Assembly: GCA_030057915.1 (NCBI GenBank)
Contig: JASGUC010000006.1
Coordinates: 1 to 37,286, forward strand
Reading direction: 5' to 3'
Source of the DNA: Pseudomonadota bacterium
GTDB taxonomy: Bacteria; Desulfobacterota; Syntrophia; Syntrophales; UBA8958
DNA: 37,286 nucleotides
Below are positions 7,681 through 14,670 of the stretch, one piece after another; the first letter of the stretch is position 1; every line of letters begins with the position of its first letter. The notes under the pieces are model-generated. The model made no database searches, was not told where the DNA came from, and was given only the letters and a program-made list of their open reading frames with translations. Position numbers and translations under genes: made by a program.

Positions 7681-9507
7681 TCAATCCGATTTCCTGGACT
7701 TCGCGAAGTCGTAGATGAAGAGGAAATTCAGGATTACCATGATGCCCATGATGATCTGGATGGTCCAGCCGGGTCCGGCGGCCTTGGCGATGGCCCCCGG
7801 CATGACCACGGCCATGAACCAGAGGATGGCGCAGGTCACGGTGAACCATAGGAACCAGGCGGGGACCACGGCCATGACGGCGAACTGAGATTTCATCCGC
7901 TTGGCTACATAGGCCGCTCCCGTCATCAGGGCGATGGAGGCGATGAGCTGGTTGGCGGCGCTGAAGGAGGGCCAGAGGATCGTGAACTGCTTGCTCCATG
8001 CCAGGTAGATGCCGATGACGGCGGGGATGAGGGATGCCGTCCAGCGGTTTGTCAGGGTGCCGTAGAGACCCGAGGCGGTCTTCTTCAGGGGATCGAGCAT
8101 CTCCACGAGGCAGTAGCGGGCCAGGCGGTTGGTCGTATCCAGAGTGGTCAGGGCGAAGGCGGAGATCCACAACCCGGCGATGACCTTGACGATCTTCGTG
8201 GGGATGAAGGACAGGAAGGAGGCGGCCGTCATGTCGGCGAAACACTGGACGATCATATTGGGGGGTGAGAGCTTCAGGGCCTCCGAGGTCTTTGTGTAGA
8301 GATCCCCCCAGTTATCCAGCGTCAGCGCCAGCGGCGGCGTCCCGGCGGCGGCCCCAGCGGCGGCCCCAGTGGCGGCGGCCCCAGCGGCGGCGGCCCCCGC
8401 GGCGGCCTTGGCGGCGGCAGCGGCGGCGGCAGCGGCGGCGGCGACGTGGGCGTTCTGGATGGCCGTATAGCCGAAGCCGCCTATGGCACAGATGATCACC
8501 GTGGAGAGGAAGCCCTCGGTGAACATGGCGCCGTAGCCCACGAAGAGGCCGTCGGATTCCTTGGCGAGCTGCTTGGATGACGTTCCCGAACCTACGAGGG
8601 AATGGAATCCCGAGAGGGAGCCGCAGGCGATGACCAGGGGGATGGCCGGCCAGAAGGGCGTCGGTTTGCCCCCCAGCAGGACGGGGGAGAAGCTGGAGTA
8701 CATGGGTACCTCAAAGCCCCGGAAGGTGAAGACGGCGGCGATGAACCCGATGGCGATGCCGAAATAGAGGAGGAACGAGTTCAGGTAGTCCCGAGGCTGG
8801 AGGAGGAGGTTGACGGGGATGGCGGCGGCGATGACGATGTAGAGAAACAGGACCACCATCCAGGTCTCGTAGCTTGCCGCCACGGGCGCATAAGTGGCGA
8901 TCCAGATGGAGAAGATCATGAGGATGATCCCGATGACCGTGGCGGCGGGGAGATTCATCTTCACCCGGTAAATGAGGAACCCGAGGATGATGGCGGAGAT
9001 GGTCATGTAGATGGAGGCCCCGGAGATCTCCGGCGTCTTGGCGAACATGGCGCCGATGACGTTGGCGAAGGCGGCGACGACGAGGATGAGGAGGAAGAAG
9101 ACGATCCAGTAGAAGGCCCGGCCGGTGCGCTTGGAGATGAGATCCGAGGCCACGAACTGGACCGATTTGCCGTCGTAACGCACCGAGGCCATGAGGGCCA
9201 GGTAGTCGTGGACGGAGCCGATGAGGACATTGCCGACCCAGACCCAGAGGAGCCCCGGCAGCCATCCCCAGCACATGGCCATGGCGGGACCGACCAGGGG
9301 GCCGGCGCCGGCGATGGAGGAGAAGTGGTGGCCGAAGAGGACCGCCTTGTGGGCGGGCACGAAGTCAACGCCGTCATAGAGCCGCTTCGACGGCGGCTCG
9401 ATGGCATCGTCCGCCTTGACTACATCCCTCTCGATCTTTTTGCCGTAGGTGAAATAGAGGGTCATGTAGATGAGAAAACCGATGACTACTACAACTGTTG
9501 TGGTCAT
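7681..9507 (-). CDS. cstA: CstA-family carbon starvation / pyruvate-type transporter with poly-Ala insertion
   Basis: 608 residues, inner-membrane protein with about 15 hydrophobic segments. CstA-family landmarks are GHHFSSIAGAGPLVGPA near residue 58, GSVHDYLALMASVR, the GSGTSSKQLAKE loop and ALTTLDTTNRLARY near the C terminus. CstA/BtsT proteins import peptides or pyruvate by cation coupling. Start ATG at 9507 has AAAGGAGG at normal spacing. Odd feature: residues 356-389 form an almost pure Ala/Gly tract with one Lys and one Thr, between two membrane spans, encoded by a GCN repeat; I know of no function for it. Monocistronic, preceded by a 209-bp spacer containing TATAAT (minus strand, 9545-9550) without a clear -35. 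Confidence 0.92.
   Translation of the reverse strand: MTTTVVVVIGFLIYMTLYFTYGKKIERDVVKADDAIEPPSKRLYDGVDFVPAHKAVLFGHHFSSIAGAGPLVGPAMAMCWGWLPGLLWVWVGNVLIGSVHDYLALMASVRYDGKSVQFVASDLISKRTGRAFYWIVFFLLILVVAAFANVIGAMFAKTPEISGASIYMTISAIILGFLIYRVKMNLPAATVIGIILMIFSIWIATYAPVAASYETWMVVLFLYIVIAAAIPVNLLLQPRDYLNSFLLYFGIAIGFIAAVFTFRGFEVPMYSSFSPVLLGGKPTPFWPAIPLVIACGSLSGFHSLVGSGTSSKQLAKESDGLFVGYGAMFTEGFLSTVIICAIGGFGYTAIQNAHVAAAAAAAAAAAKAAAGAAAAGAAATGAAAGAAAGTPPLALTLDNWGDLYTKTSEALKLSPPNMIVQCFADMTAASFLSFIPTKIVKVIAGLWISAFALTTLDTTNRLARYCLVEMLDPLKKTASGLYGTLTNRWTASLIPAVIGIYLAWSKQFTILWPSFSAANQLIASIALMTGAAYVAKRMKSQFAVMAVVPAWFLWFTVTCAILWFMAVVMPGAIAKAAGPGWTIQIIMGIMVILNFLFIYDFAKSRKSD
8341..8442 (-). repeat. Triplet-rich (GCC/GCG) tract encoding poly-Ala in CstA
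   Basis: 34 consecutive codons specify Ala or Gly apart from one Lys and one Thr. The DNA is a run of imperfect trinucleotides (GGC/GCC on the plus strand), prone to slippage. The number of codons may vary between strains while keeping frame. Confidence 0.85.
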
Positions 9508-9716
9508 AAACTGCCTCCTTTCCGGAAATTAAGGATGGAACAACATTATAAAAAATATAAAATTCACCGGCGCCCGTCGCGCCGTTTCAGAACGGAGACG
9601 ATGATCGCCCCCACATCCCGGGGAGGAACCGGACCACGCCGTGGAGAGCCCTCCGTGATCCGACAAGAAAAATACTCCCGCCCGCGGCGAAAGTCAACGG
9701 TTTATTGTCTATGAAT

Positions 9717-10511
9717 TCAACAAGGTGAGGAGAAATTTTCATACGACCGCCACTCGTACCAGTGGCCAAGCTCCAGGGCCGTGGCCCAGGCGTCGATCAT
9801 CGCCCGGTCGCCGGCGTGATTGTCCTCCTGTCGGGCCGCCGTTATCCGGAGCAGTGCGGCGGCGTCGAGGATGAAGATCGTTTCGTGGTATGGGGCGGTG
9901 AAGTCGCCGTGAAGACAATCCTCCAGGTTTTTGAAGAAGACGTAGTTCATGATGTTGGCGGCTCGGTAGATCCGGGCCGGGGTCGCCAGGCGCACGGCCG
10001 GAGACAGGGCCTGCCGGGCCTGCCGACGCTGGGCGGAGAGATCCTGGAGCTGGAGGCGTCGCAATTCCGGGAAACGGTCATGGAGCCATTTGTGGACCAT
10101 GATGTCCGCGGGCATCCGGGTGAGCTGAAAGACCAACCCCTGATACCACCGGGCGATCATCCGGCGCACCCGATCGCGGCTGAAAACGGCCACGAGCCGC
10201 TCCAGCTCGCTTTCCGTTTCCAGGATGAACGAGGCCATGGTCCGACGATTGGCCACGGAGACGAAGCGGGCCGCCGCCGGAGCGGCGAAGAACCGGAGCA
10301 GGTGCCCGGCCTGGTTGGCGACGAGGAAGTTGACGTCCTCTTCGGGGTTGGGCCGATAGTCGAGAACCAGGCGGGGCTCGCCCCTGCCGCCCAGACGCAG
10401 GTCGATCGGCGCCGCCAGTTCCGGTTTTCCCGTGCCGGCGATCTTCTCCCCCGCCAATCTTTCCACCTCGGTCAGGAGTTGCCGCACGCTGTCCAGGAGT
10501 TGCAGGTCCAT
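9717..10511 (-). CDS. Unknown cytosolic protein, possibly zincin-like remnant fold
   Basis: 264 residues, no signal or membrane segment, rich in Arg and Leu; family not recognised. NQAGHLLRFF around residues 66-75 occupies a place reminiscent of the HExxH helix of ImmA/IrrE-type metallopeptidases, but the first His and the Glu are absent, so catalysis is not supported. Other landmarks are MPADIMVHKWLHDRFPELRRLQ (about 133-154) and an aromatic C terminus WYEWRSYENF. GAGG precedes ATG at about 10 bp. It is co-oriented with cstA across 209 bp and divergent from mobB. The coding frame is long, uninterrupted and has plausible composition. Confidence 0.65.
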   Translation of the reverse strand: MDLQLLDSVRQLLTEVERLAGEKIAGTGKPELAAPIDLRLGGRGEPRLVLDYRPNPEEDVNFLVANQAGHLLRFFAAPAAARFVSVANRRTMASFILETESELERLVAVFSRDRVRRMIARWYQGLVFQLTRMPADIMVHKWLHDRFPELRRLQLQDLSAQRRQARQALSPAVRLATPARIYRAANIMNYVFFKNLEDCLHGDFTAPYHETIFILDAAALLRITAARQEDNHAGDRAMIDAWATALELGHWYEWRSYENFSSPC

Positions 10512-10824
10512 GTGGATCGATCCTCATCTTCGACCATGAAACAACCATGACGACGCCCCGTCGCATCCCACCGTCGCTGCCCGAACCGTGCCGTCAGTCC
10601 CTGGCGGGTCTATTGAATATCCCGCCTTGCCGGCGTTTCCGCACGGTGAAACCATGGCCCGGGAAGACAACCGGCAGGGAGGGGCCGGTCTCTCCAGGGG
10701 TTCATAGCACTAATGGCCGGTCTTGGGAAGCGCCGGTTCTCTCCGCCCTGACATCGGTGGGGCCAAGGCGGAGCGAAAGGCGAATCCTCTTGAATAAGAC
10801 CGGGATATTGTATATGAGCAGGAC
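10512..10824. other. Divergent spacer between the unknown gene and mobB
   Basis: 313 bp with no supported gene. A plus-strand frame (10547-10828) overlaps the mobB start but is Pro/Arg-rich and lacks similarity to anything known. The motif GCCGGTCT recurs around 10683 and 10715 (…CCGGTCTCTCC… and …CCGGTCTTGGG…), a short local duplication. Confidence 0.4.
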
Positions 10825-11343
10825 GTGAAGAAGACGATCCCCATCCTTTCCATTGTCGGCAAGTCCAATTCGGGTAAGACGACGCTTATCGAACGGATGA
10901 TCCCCGTATTGATCCGGCGGGGGTGGCGGGTGGCGACCATCAAGCACAACCGCCACGGCTTCGCCATCGACCACGAGGGCAAGGACAGTTGGCGCCATAA
11001 GCGGGCCGGCGCTCGAACCACCGTCATTGCCTCTCCCCATCAGGTGGCGGTGGTGGAGGACACGGAGCGGGATTATGAAATCGCCGAGCTGCGGGAGCGC
11101 TATATCCGGGATGTGGACCTGATCATCGTGGAGGGATACAAACAGAATCCCTTCCCCAAGATCGAGGTCTTCCGCCCCTCCCTGCGGCGGGAACGTCTCT
11201 GCGGCCCCGATGACCATGTTATCGCCGTGGCGAGCGATGAGGCGCTGCCGGGAGAGGAGATACCCTGTCTTGCCCTCGATGACGTCGAAGGGATCGTGGC
11301 CTGGGTGGAGGAGGCCCTGGGGCGCCCGACGCAAGAACCATAG
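10825..11343 (+). CDS. mobB: Molybdopterin-guanine dinucleotide biosynthesis protein MobB
   Basis: 172 residues. P-loop GKSNSGKTT at 12-20, followed by the MobB hallmarks ATIKHNRHGF (37-46), DSWRHKRAGA and a VDLIIVEGYK strand (98-107). MobB is a GTP-binding adaptor that assists MobA in attaching GMP to molybdopterin, giving the bis-MGD cofactor of formate dehydrogenases and related enzymes. It is a GTG start at 10825 with a GCAGGA site just upstream; the nearby ATG at 10814 is out of frame. It is not clustered with mobA or moa genes here. The tungsten AOR encoded at 21362 uses an unmodified pterin, so MobB more likely serves other enzymes. Confidence 0.93.
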   Translation: MKKTIPILSIVGKSNSGKTTLIERMIPVLIRRGWRVATIKHNRHGFAIDHEGKDSWRHKRAGARTTVIASPHQVAVVEDTERDYEIAELRERYIRDVDLIIVEGYKQNPFPKIEVFRPSLRRERLCGPDDHVIAVASDEALPGEEIPCLALDDVEGIVAWVEEALGRPTQEP

Positions 11344-11375
11344 CCGCCGGCTGCCGGGGCTCGCGTGTCCCTTTG

Positions 11376-11517
11376 TATGTCGAGAGCTTTGAAAATCCAC
11401 GCTTTTCCGTGGCCCCGAGCAAAACCGGCTTCCAGAACATCCTGGAGACACGGCCTTTGTCTTATGCCGAAATGACGACGGGGTTCGGCGGCGGCGTTTT
11501 TCAAAGGTCTCATGTCA
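11376..11517. mobile_element. Family A miniature element, copy 2
   Basis: Element 11383-11510 (128 bp) with ends AGAGCTTTGAAAATCC and GTTTTTCAAAGGTCT, matching the terminal repeats of the other copies. The flanks TATGTCG (11376-11382) and CATGTCA (11511-11517) share ATGTC, consistent with an eroded 7-bp target duplication. It fills most of the 269-bp gap after mobB. Confidence 0.75.
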
Positions 11518-11612
11518 ACGGAAATCGGGGGCCTGGCGTCGCCGCGGAAGACATGGTTCGCGAGCGGCGAATCGGATGCCTTTCGCCGTTTTCTGATCGA
11601 GCCTGACGATGG

Positions 11613-12275
11613 ATGGGAAAGATGGCGGAATTGTTGGATATTAGCACCTGGTCGGCATTGCAGTGGGCCTTGGTGGTCCTGGTGGCGGGGTTTATCGGCC
11701 AGTTTGGGAAGAGTTTCGCCCAATTCTTCATGCGGAAGATCGGGGCCGCCTGGAGGGGCAAGAGACCGAAGGGGGGCCGGGTGGAACTTCCGGACCCGCC
11801 CGTGCAAGTCAACGCCGAGGGAGACCAGACGATCGAGGAGGCCGACCGGGGTCTGATGGATATGCCGGACCGGGTGGTGCAAGTCAACGCCGAGGAAGCC
11901 CAGGCGATCGAGGAGGCCGACCGGGTTCTGATGGATATGCCGGACCGGGCGGTGCAAGTCAACGCCGAGGGAGACCAGATGATCGAGGATACCGACCGGG
12001 GCCGGGCGGGACTTCCGGATCGGGCTAAGCAAGAGGAGGACGGGGGAGAAGTCGTCGCCGTCGCCGTTGCCGAAAGAGAAAAGGCCTTGCCGCCCGCCGT
12101 GGTGGGCGCGGCGTCGGCGCCCATCGCCACCGTCGTTCCGCCCGTTCCTCGGGCGGAGGAACCACCGCCGCCGGTTGCGGCCTCCCCATCCGCGAAGGAG
12201 GAGAAAAAGCTCCTCAAGGCCCGGCTGAAGGCGCAGAAAAAGGCGGCGAAGGCGGCAAAGAAGGAGGCTTCATGA
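11613..12275 (+). CDS. Unknown single-span membrane protein with three 25-residue repeats
   Basis: 220 residues, family not recognised. Residues 17-37 form a membrane span (WALVVLVAGFIGQFG...), followed by a basic stretch. Three tandem 25-residue repeats of the form VQVNAEx3QxIExxDR...PDR then occupy 64-138; they are acidic and encoded by exact 75-bp units. A Pro/Ala-rich linker and a Lys/Ala-rich helical tail (KAQKKAAKAAKKEA) end the protein. The layout suggests an inner-membrane anchor with an extended charged domain. ATG at 11613 or 11622 could be used; neither has a clear ribosome site. It converges with the hydrolase gene, leaving 32 bp between them. Confidence 0.65.
   Translation: MGKMAELLDISTWSALQWALVVLVAGFIGQFGKSFAQFFMRKIGAAWRGKRPKGGRVELPDPPVQVNAEGDQTIEEADRGLMDMPDRVVQVNAEEAQAIEEADRVLMDMPDRAVQVNAEGDQMIEDTDRGRAGLPDRAKQEEDGGEVVAVAVAEREKALPPAVVGAASAPIATVVPPVPRAEEPPPPVAASPSAKEEKKLLKARLKAQKKAAKAAKKEAS
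11802..12026 (+). repeat. Three 75-bp in-frame tandem repeats
   Basis: Units start with GTGCAAGTCAACGCCGAGG at 11802, 11877 and 11952. Units 1 and 2 are very similar throughout, while unit 3 diverges in its second half. The period is a multiple of three, so copy-number change would keep the reading frame. Confidence 0.9.
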
Positions 12276-12307
12276 TTGCCTCTCCCCGCCCGGATGGTGG
12301 GAAGGGG

Positions 12308-13213
12308 TCAGTCCCGTAACCGGTCGCAGAAACCGCGGATGATCTCCATCACCTCCCGGGGCCTTTCCATGGGGATCAGGTGCCCGGCGCCGGCGATCAT
12401 CCGGTGTTCGCCCCGGGGAAACATCGACGTCGCCCGGCGCAGGTCGATGAAATGGCGGTTGTCGCTTTCCGCTCCCTCCAGAACGAGCACCGGGCAGACG
12501 ACCTTGGCAAGTTCCGGCCAGGGGTCGTACCGCATGCCCCCCATGAAGAGGGCTGCCTCCCGCTGGGGGGAGCAGGTCAGTTGCGCCCCTCCTCCATCCC
12601 CCGATCTCGTGCCGTATTTTATGTAGAGTTCCGTCATCTCGCCATCCCAGTTGCGGAAGAGCGACCGGGAACGCAGATAGTCGCCCGCAGCGGCCACGGA
12701 GGGCCAGTGGTCCCGCCGTTTGATGGCCTTGGCGGCCAGGGGATGCTGGTCCACGGTAATCTTCAGACGGTAGAAATCCTGGGGCAGGAAGATCGGCTCG
12801 ATGAGAACCATCCCCCGGGCCGCAAGACCGTAAACGGCGTTGGCCAGGGTCAGCACCGTCGCGCCCATGGAATGCCCCACGAGAAACGGGCGGTCCAGAT
12901 GCAGGGCGGCGGCGAATTCCGCCAGGTCCCGGGCGAGGGTTAGCCAGCTCAGCCCGCCGTCTTCCGGCGTTGCTTCCCGATGGTCGCAGAAATAAGGGGC
13001 GAGGACCCGATAACGCGGGGCGAGGTCCCGGGCCAGGGGATGCCAGAGCCAGGGAAGGAAACCCGTGGCATGGAGGAACATGAGGGGCGGCCCACTCCCC
13101 TCGTAGGACAGATAGGGGATCTCGCCGCCGTCGATGGTCTGGACGGCGGTCCGAGGTTCCGGGTGCTGGCCGGCGCGGTCCGGTCTTTCCCTGGCGGCGT
13201 CCATGAGGCTCAA
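12308..13213 (-). CDS. Alpha/beta hydrolase
   Basis: 301 residues. Canonical fold markers: oxyanion HATG segment at 48-51, nucleophile elbow GHSMG with Ser115, an acid residue expected in VLEGAESDNRHF (about 244-255) and the catalytic His278 in GAGHLIPMERP. It probably hydrolyses an ester, lactone or C-C bond; the substrate cannot be read from sequence. There is no signal peptide, so it is cytoplasmic. The first 20 residues are poorly conserved in character and the true start could be slightly downstream. It is convergent with the repeat-containing membrane protein gene, and a repeat-filled spacer separates it from the arginine decarboxylase gene. Confidence 0.88.
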   Translation of the reverse strand: MSLMDAARERPDRAGQHPEPRTAVQTIDGGEIPYLSYEGSGPPLMFLHATGFLPWLWHPLARDLAPRYRVLAPYFCDHREATPEDGGLSWLTLARDLAEFAAALHLDRPFLVGHSMGATVLTLANAVYGLAARGMVLIEPIFLPQDFYRLKITVDQHPLAAKAIKRRDHWPSVAAAGDYLRSRSLFRNWDGEMTELYIKYGTRSGDGGGAQLTCSPQREAALFMGGMRYDPWPELAKVVCPVLVLEGAESDNRHFIDLRRATSMFPRGEHRMIAGAGHLIPMERPREVMEIIRGFCDRLRD

Positions 13214-13322
13214 AAGAGAAGGACCTCGGTGCCGCGGAGGACAGATGGGTTATCCCGGGCGTCCGAGACGGCGGCAACGGTTGGCTGGGTCGCGGAAAGG
13301 ACATCCGCCGCCGTAGGGGCGG

Positions 13323-13444
13323 CCCCCTGTGGCCGCCCTGAAGCCCCCTGTGGCCGCCCTAATGACGGTTGCCGGCATAACAATGGGCAGGCACGCGGGC
13401 CTGCCCCTACGGCAAACGGTATAACAATGGGCAGGCACGCGGGC
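13323..13444. repeat. Two nested short tandem repeats
   Basis: CCCCCTGTGGCCGCCCT is repeated at 13323-13339 and 13344-13360 (period 21). ATAACAATGGGCAGGCACGC plus GGGC is repeated at 13377-13400 and 13421-13444 (period 44); GGGCAGGC can pair with GCCTGCCC. This looks like a cluster of dispersed hairpin-type intergenic repeats between two minus-strand genes. Confidence 0.8.
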
Positions 13445-13455
13445 GTGGGCCAAGG

Positions 13456-14004
13456 TCAAAAAACGAATACGGCGGCCGCTATGACGGTGGTAAAGCCGCC
13501 GTTCTTGACGATGGATGACTGGGTGATATTGCGGGTCCGCACGATCTTGCCGCTGATCTTGAAGATCTCCTTCTTTTCGTCCCAGCTTTCGTCCACGTTG
13601 AAATCGATGCCGAGCGTGGAGGCCAGCATGGCGGCCGCCAGGTCTTCCGCGTATTCGCCGGCCTGTTTTTCCGTTTGTCCGAAGGCGTGGTGCTCGCTGA
13701 TATAGCCGTAGGAGGTCTTGTCCGCCGGGATGGCGCAACCGATGGAAGCGGCCAGGAGGCGCTTGGGTTCGTTGCTGCACGCCCGGCTCATTACACAGTA
13801 GGTGATGGCCCCCGGCACCAGGGCCTTGAGGCCCTGGGTCCGGGAGATCATCTTCGATCCTGGGGGAAAGATGCTGGAAACCTGGACGAGGTTACATTTT
13901 TCAATGCCGGCATCACGGAGGGCCCGTTCGAAGGAATGAAGCTCGTCTTTATGGTTGCCGACCCCTTTTGTAAAAAAAACCTTGGTAGGTACAAGGGATT
14001 TCAT
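13456..14004 (-). CDS. pdaD: Pyruvoyl-dependent arginine decarboxylase
   Basis: 182 residues, converting arginine to agmatine and CO2, the first step of a polyamine or acid-response route. The self-processing site is present as [12 protein letters not shown], so cleavage between Ser43 and Ser44 would create the pyruvoyl group on the beta chain. [10 protein letters not shown] with Glu104 matches the conserved acidic active-site residue of PvlArgDC. I chose ATG at 14004 because AAGGAGGGG lies just upstream; a GTG two codons earlier overlaps that spacing. No agmatinase or speB-like gene is adjacent in this window. A TTGACA-type promoter lies upstream. Confidence 0.93.
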   Translation of the reverse strand: MKSLVPTKVFFTKGVGNHKDELHSFERALRDAGIEKCNLVQVSSIFPPGSKMISRTQGLKALVPGAITYCVMSRACSNEPKRLLAASIGCAIPADKTSYGYISEHHAFGQTEKQAGEYAEDLAAAMLASTLGIDFNVDESWDEKKEIFKISGKIVRTRNITQSSIVKNGGFTTVIAAAVFVF

Positions 14005-14042
14005 TGCCACCCCTCCTTGTGTCGCGGATTGAATTGGAACCG

Positions 14043-14071
14043 TGTTTATCAGTTTGCAGGGGCGGTGTCAA
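14043..14071 (-). promoter_or_regulatory. Candidate sigma-70 promoter of pdaD
   Basis: Minus strand: TTGACA (plus-strand TGTCAA at 14066-14071), a 17-bp spacer, then TAAACA (plus-strand TGTTTA at 14043-14048). The -35 is perfect and the -10 weak. The spacing to the start codon at 14004 gives a leader of about 30 bases that includes the ribosome site. Confidence 0.5.
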
Positions 14072-14090
14072 TGAGGATTTGGGATTTGTT

Positions 14091-14234
14091 TCAACCCCCT
14101 TCCGTCTGTGCAAACACTGTATTATCGTATAGATGTTCCATCTTCTCCTTGTGTTTGAACTCCTCGTTGGCCCTCCGCGCCAGGAGGTCCCTGGCCTTCC
14201 CCGGGGGGTGGATTTCGGCAAGTCGTCTGTAGAA
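14091..14234 (-). pseudogene. Ferritin-like domain fragment
   Basis: 47 residues beginning FYRRLAEIHPP and ending DNTVFAQTEGG. The pattern FYRxLAE ... ARDLLARRANEEFKHKEKMEHLY, with an EE-x2-KH helix, resembles the middle of a rubrerythrin/ferritin-like helix pair. The preceding first helix is replaced by the tandem repeat at 14236-14350, through which the frame stays open but reads as low complexity. The C-terminal half of the expected domain is absent as well. I infer a decayed or truncated gene downstream of the selenoprotein gene; an unusual short protein is the alternative. Confidence 0.45.
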
Positions 14235-14235
14235 G

Positions 14236-14350
14236 AGATGGGACTTCTGTCCCCGTTCCGCCGTGAGATAGGGACTTCCATCCTTGTTCCGCCGCCGTGA
14301 GATAGGGACTTCCATCCCCGTTCCGCCGCCGCGAGATAGGGATTCCCGCC
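14236..14350. repeat. 34-bp tandem repeat
   Basis: About 3.5 imperfect units starting GAGATAGGGACTTCCATCC and ending GTTCCGCCGCCG, at about 14236, 14265, 14299 and 14333. They lie between the ferritin-like remnant and the selenoprotein gene. Confidence 0.85.
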
Positions 14351-14413
14351 CTGGGCCGTGGTTTCGATTTCCGGTTTTTCCTGGTTGGTTGGTTGTCCTT
14401 GCCTCGGCACGAC

Positions 14414-14432
14414 GACCCATCACCGATGGGTC
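14414..14432 (-). promoter_or_regulatory. Candidate SECIS element for the second UGA
   Basis: On the minus strand GACCCATC (14432-14425), loop GGT (14424-14422) and GATGGGTC (14421-14414) form a perfect 8-bp hairpin with a GGU apical loop. The loop is 18 nt after the in-frame TGA at 14445-14443. That distance and a G/U-rich loop fit bacterial selenocysteine insertion elements. It lies just after the true stop, so it could also act as a 3' hairpin. Confidence 0.65.
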
Positions 14433-14433
14433 T

Positions 14434-14649
14434 TCAGACCCCTCAGGTGCCGCCGTGGCCGACCGTCACCCTGTCACCCTCCACGATGACGGGGACCCGC
14501 CGTTTCCCGCCGGAAAGCTTGAGCATCTCCAGAAGCCCGTCGGCGTCCTTTTTTACATCCACGTAAACCGCCCGACCACCATAGGCCGACCTGGCCTGGT
14601 CAGTGTAGGGTCATCCGCTTTTCCCGTAGATGACGATCTTCTCTTCCAT
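14434..14649 (-). CDS. Uxx-star family glutaredoxin-like selenoprotein, two in-frame UGA codons
   Basis: 71 residues if two TGA codons are read as selenocysteine. The first is codon 13 (14613-14611) in the context IVIYGKSG-U-PYT, the position of the glutaredoxin CPYC/T redox site. The second is codon 69 (14445-14443), giving the ending GGT-U-G-V-stop. Between them lies an uninterrupted thioredoxin-fold sequence: DQARSAYGG, VYVDVKKD, LLEMLKLSGGKRRVPVIVE with the cis-Pro, and GDRVTVGHGG. The C-terminal U-x-x-stop and this body match what I know as the Uxx-star (seleno)protein family. SECIS-like hairpins follow both TGA codons at the same 18-nt distance. The gene starts 21 bp after the cNMP-binding gene, probably in one transcript. 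Ordinary ORF calling breaks it into pieces. Confidence 0.88.
14583..14597 (-). promoter_or_regulatory. Candidate SECIS element for the first UGA
   Basis: Minus strand AGGCC (14597-14593), loop AGGTC (14592-14588), GGCCT (14587-14583). The loop begins 18 nt after the TGA at 14613-14611. The loop AGGUC is like that of the E. coli fdhF SECIS (AGGUCU), and an outer GACC/GGTC pairing is possible with a bulge. Confidence 0.7.
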
Positions 14650-14670
14650 GTCTTTTCCCTTCCCGCGGCA

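Noticed and set aside
10547-10828. 93-codon plus-strand frame overlapping the mobB start by 4 bp
   Set aside because: The overlap looks like operon coupling, but the product is Pro/Arg-rich without similarity and contains a local sequence duplication typical of non-coding spacer.
14091-14093. Third selenocysteine UGA at the end of the ferritin-like remnant
   Set aside because: The continuation past this TGA is short and unlike the family, and no SECIS-like hairpin follows at the right distance.
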